Source of the DNA: CAZJCK01 sp964544635
GTDB taxonomy: Bacteria; Zixibacteria; MSB-5A5; GN15; FEB-12
NCBI GenBank assembly: GCA_964544635.1
Contig: CAZJCK010000073.1
Coordinates: forward strand, 1-15,368
Length of the DNA: 15,368 nt
Direction of reading: 5' to 3'
The translations under genes and the position numbers were made by a program. Of the stretch, positions 14,201 through 15,368 are shown piece by piece; position 1 is the first letter of the stretch, and each line of letters starts with the position of its first letter. The notes below the pieces were generated by a model that was not told where the DNA came from, did no database searches, and saw only the letters and a program-made list of their open reading frames with translations.

Positions 14201-14923
14201 CGCGAGGGCGCGGCCTTCCGGTCGCTGATGAACAGTTTCGCCATCGCTATCTCGCTTGGCCTGCAGCACGGGGTGCCGCTCGAGGAGTTTGTCGACGCCT
14301 TCCTGTTCAGCCGCTTCGAACCGAACGGCCTGGTGCAGGGGAACAGCTCCATCAAGCGGGCGACGTCGATTATCGATTACATTTTCCGCGAACTCGCGAT
14401 TACCTACCTCGGCCGGTCCGACCTGGCCCACGTTTCCGAGGAGGATCTGCGAGGCGATACTGTTGGTGTGCCGTCCGAGGAAGCCATGGAATTTTTGGAT
14501 GAAGAGCCAGCGGAAGAGGCTCACTCGGTCGGCGCTGACGCCATCAAACCAAGCCGTGTGGCGGGAGATATCCGTACGTCGCACCTGCGTCCGTTCAGCG
14601 GCAACGGTGAGAACGGATCGAGCGGTAAAAGCGGACACAACGGACATAACGGCACGACCCACTCAGGAGGAGGAACACCCGATGGTAACACGATGGAGAC
14701 TGCGTCTGCAACTGCGACAGCTACGGAAACATCGTCGGCGGTCACTCAGTATGTCAGGCCGTCAGAGTCAACGGTTAATCGACTCCGACAGCAAGAAAGA
14801 GAAATCCAGCGAATGAAGGGTTACGAGGGTGACTGCTGCCCCGAATGCGGCCAGTTCACCATGGTGCGCAACGGCACCTGCCTGAAGTGTGACAACTGCG
14901 GCGCTACCTCCGGCTGCAGCTGA
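11243..14923 (+). CDS. nrdJ: Vitamin B12-dependent (class II) ribonucleotide reductase
   Basis: This adenosylcobalamin-dependent enzyme reduces ribonucleotides to deoxyribonucleotides without needing oxygen. At 1226 residues it is the long NrdJ form. The redox pair is Cys183 (H-A-C-F-I-Q) with Cys473 (T-A-C-N-L-A-S). The radical site is N460-P-C462-S-E464, where Cys462 is the thiyl residue. Further blocks are F-K-Y-G-S-G-T-G-T-N-F-S at 209-220, L-T-V-S-G-Q-N-S-N-N-S at 376-386 and P-T-G-T-I-G-L-V at 660-667. The conserved extension (about 925-1065) includes V-V-G-G-H-K-V-Y-L-R-T-G-E-Y. A Gly/Ser/Asn/Thr linker (about 1115-1165) leads to a Cys-rich tail: C1198-C-P-E-C1202, then C1213-x2-C1216-x2-C1219, and C1225. 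This tail is a zinc-ribbon/thiol-relay end that probably re-reduces the active site. TTG start with AGGAGG; two NrdR boxes upstream; terminator downstream; monocistronic. Confidence 0.97.
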   Translation: MQIKRYFTREGESAYSRIEFANRTSEIRNPDGSVVFKLENIEVPKVWSQVAVDILAQKYFRKAGVPQYDEHGKPLTDQDGNPITGTETDARQVFNRLAGCWRDWGKKYNYFDSDADGDAFYDEIRSMLAQQVAAPNSPQWFNTGLYNSYGIAGNCNGHYYVDPDDHTLKQASNAYEHPQPHACFIQSVSDDLVNDGGIMDLWVREARLFKYGSGTGTNFSNLRGSGEPLSGGGASSGLMSFLKIGDRAAGAIKSGGTTRRAAKMVCLDLDHPDIVDFIDWKVIEEQKVAALVTGSRMIREQLREIVEAACVSGTNGDRVFETDIEKNTRLKNAIKLASRLRVPTEYISKILELINQGVTEIEFIELSTNWDSESYLTVSGQNSNNSVRIPNSFFEKLLNKEEWPLLRRIDNKPAGSIAAEELWKKICYAAWSCADPGVQYDTTINEWHTCPNDGRINASNPCSEYMFLDDTACNLASINLVKFTNDDGSFNLEGYLHAVRLWTVVLEISVLMASFPSKSIAQKSYDYRTLGLGYANLGTVLMRMGIAYDSPEGRAWCGALTSLLTGEAYKTSAEMAREHGPFPAFYKNREPMLRVMRNHRRAAYNVEKTEYEELTIKPTGINAAYLPEELILTSRKIWDEAIELGEVHGYRNAQSTVIAPTGTIGLVMDCDTTGIEPDFSLVKFKKLAGGGYFKIINQSVPRALHKLGYDDGQIDEIIRYATGHKTLKGAPYINHESLKAKGFTDELIEQVEAALENVFDISFAFNKFTLGEEFLTDTLGVSEDDMNDFSFNLMRTLGFTRQQIDAANQFCCGTMTVEGAPHLKDEHLPIFDCANKCGKIGKRYIRYEAHIRMMAAAQPFISGAISKTINMPADATIDDVSRAYKLAWETMNKSIALYRDGSKLSQPLSAHLLDLDEEEAAQSLTITTAAEKMAEQVVYRYIARRRKLPNRRGGYTQKAVVGGHKVYLRTGEYNDGSLGEVFLDMHREGAAFRSLMNSFAIAISLGLQHGVPLEEFVDAFLFSRFEPNGLVQGNSSIKRATSIIDYIFRELAITYLGRSDLAHVSEEDLRGDTVGVPSEEAMEFLDEEPAEEAHSVGADAIKPSRVAGDIRTSHLRPFSGNGENGSSGKSGHNGHNGTTHSGGGTPDGNTMETASATATATETSSAVTQYVRPSESTVNRLRQQEREIQRMKGYEGDCCPECGQFTMVRNGTCLKCDNCGATSGCS

Positions 14924-14991
14924 GGCGTCGCCCATTCATCAGAATCTCCGGTTATCGGGTGGGAGAGGGAGAGCCTACCCGATGACCTCTG

Positions 14992-15027
14992 GCCCGGTCG
15001 ATCTGACCCATCGACCGGGCATTTTTC
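14992..15027 (+). terminator. Terminator of nrdJ
   Basis: A perfect 11-bp stem (GCCCGGTCGAT at 14992-15002, ATCGACCGGGC at 15010-15020) with a 7-nt loop is followed by ATTTTTC. It lies about 70 bp after the nrdJ stop. Confidence 0.92.
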
Positions 15028-15045
15028 TGTCCGTCCTATCGCCGC

Positions 15046-15074
15046 CTGACAAAGTTGCTGTCGGCCGGTATATT
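15046..15074 (+). promoter_or_regulatory. Promoter of the right-edge membrane protein gene
   Basis: CTGACA (15046-15051) and TATATT (15069-15074) are 17 bp apart; each matches its consensus at 5 of 6 positions. The predicted start near 15081 gives a leader of about 19 nt before ATG 15100. Confidence 0.6.
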
Positions 15075-15099
15075 GCAGCATACCTGTCGGAACTGACTT

Positions 15100-15368
15100 A
15101 TGCAGCACCATTTCATATACAGACTCTTCCAGTTCATCGTCGCGGTTGCCGTGCTGATCGCCTTTGCCGGCGGCTTGAGCTTGTTCTGGTGGCGTACCGC
15201 CGGTCACCCTCAATGGCTGTTCACGCTGATCGAACCACTCGTAACCGGTGGATTGTTCAACACGCATCAGCTCATTGGTTTGGTCGCCGGGAGCGGCGCC
15301 CTGATCGGATGTCTATTCCTGCTGATTCTGCTGCACCGCTCCTTGCCGGGAATCTTACTTGCCGTTTC
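15100..15368 (+). CDS. Unrecognised membrane protein, 5' part only
   Basis: The first 89 complete codons are visible; the gene continues past the window. The N-terminus MQHHFIYRLFQF is followed by a hydrophobic helix (I-V-A-V-A-V-L-I-A-F-A-G-G, about 13-30). An aromatic, partly exposed stretch (about 31-57: F-W-W-R-T-A-G-H-P-Q-W) and a second, longer helix (about 58-80: I-G-L-V-A-G-S-G-A-L-I-G-C-L-F-L-L-I-L-L) come next, with another helix starting after H-R-S. This is clearly an integral inner-membrane protein with its own promoter and no strong Shine-Dalgarno. I do not recognise the family, so I assign no function. The frame is open to the end of the window, and the strong terminator just upstream supports a new transcription unit. 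Confidence 0.7.
   Translation, partial: MQHHFIYRLFQFIVAVAVLIAFAGGLSLFWWRTAGHPQWLFTLIEPLVTGGLFNTHQLIGLVAGSGALIGCLFLLILLHRSLPGILLAV

Noticed and set aside
14685..14816. Possible small internal gene starting at ATG after AGGAGGAGG within nrdJ
   Set aside because: The frame is about 44 codons of Arg/Ser-rich sequence with no domain; the Shine-Dalgarno-like run is explained by Gly-Gly-Gly codons.
14821..15267. Minus-strand frame of 148 codons after nrdJ
   Set aside because: It runs through the nrdJ terminator, the next promoter and the start of the plus-strand membrane protein, and has no family features.

Overview
The window comes from a diderm (Gram-negative type) bacterium with moderately high G+C coding DNA. 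An outer-membrane TonB-dependent receptor with an N-terminal carboxypeptidase-regulatory-like domain, a Fur-type operator, AGGAGG-type ribosome binding sites and TTGACA/TATATT-like promoters support this. The receptor architecture is common in the FCB assemblage and its related candidate phyla. That placement is an inference from gene style only; no rRNA or other marker is present.

Layout, left to right. Positions 1-110 hold the 3' end of a probable DoxX-family membrane protein. Positions 293-580 (minus) hold a truncated, probably decaying metallophosphoesterase. Positions 678-2950 (minus) hold an acyl-CoA cluster: a GNAT acetyltransferase, a 3-hydroxybutyryl-CoA dehydrogenase and an enoyl-CoA hydratase, closed by a strong terminator. 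From the same intergenic region an acyl-CoA dehydrogenase and a second GNAT protein run on the plus strand (3093-4811). The dehydrogenase, hydratase and hydroxyacyl dehydrogenase cover three of the four steps of beta-oxidation or butyryl-CoA metabolism; thiolase and electron-transfer flavoprotein are not in the window.

Positions 4808-7688 (minus) form a tightly packed operon, pgsA-pgpA-cinA-thpR. It makes phosphatidylglycerol (PgsA then PgpA), deamidates NMN (CinA), and carries an RNA 2',3'-cyclic phosphodiesterase (ThpR). Its promoter lies so close to the pgsA ATG that the mRNA may be leaderless.

Positions 7837-10293 (minus) encode a FecA-like TonB-dependent receptor with a near-consensus Fur box in front, so it is probably an iron(III)-chelate importer induced by iron starvation. 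Upstream is an AT-rich gap of about 950 bp. It contains a compact minus-strand unit with promoter, about 82 nt of transcript and a 12-bp hairpin plus U-tract, which I read as a candidate small RNA gene. The gap also holds a GC-rich island that may be a dispersed repeat, an 8+8 bp inverted repeat, and two NrdR boxes exactly 31 bp apart.

The NrdR boxes precede a 1226-residue vitamin B12-dependent (class II) ribonucleotide reductase (11243-14923, TTG start), followed by a strong terminator. A promoter and the first 90 codons of an unrecognised membrane protein fill the right edge. Most of the window is core metabolism. The parts that look least described are the candidate small RNA unit and the regulatory gap around it.
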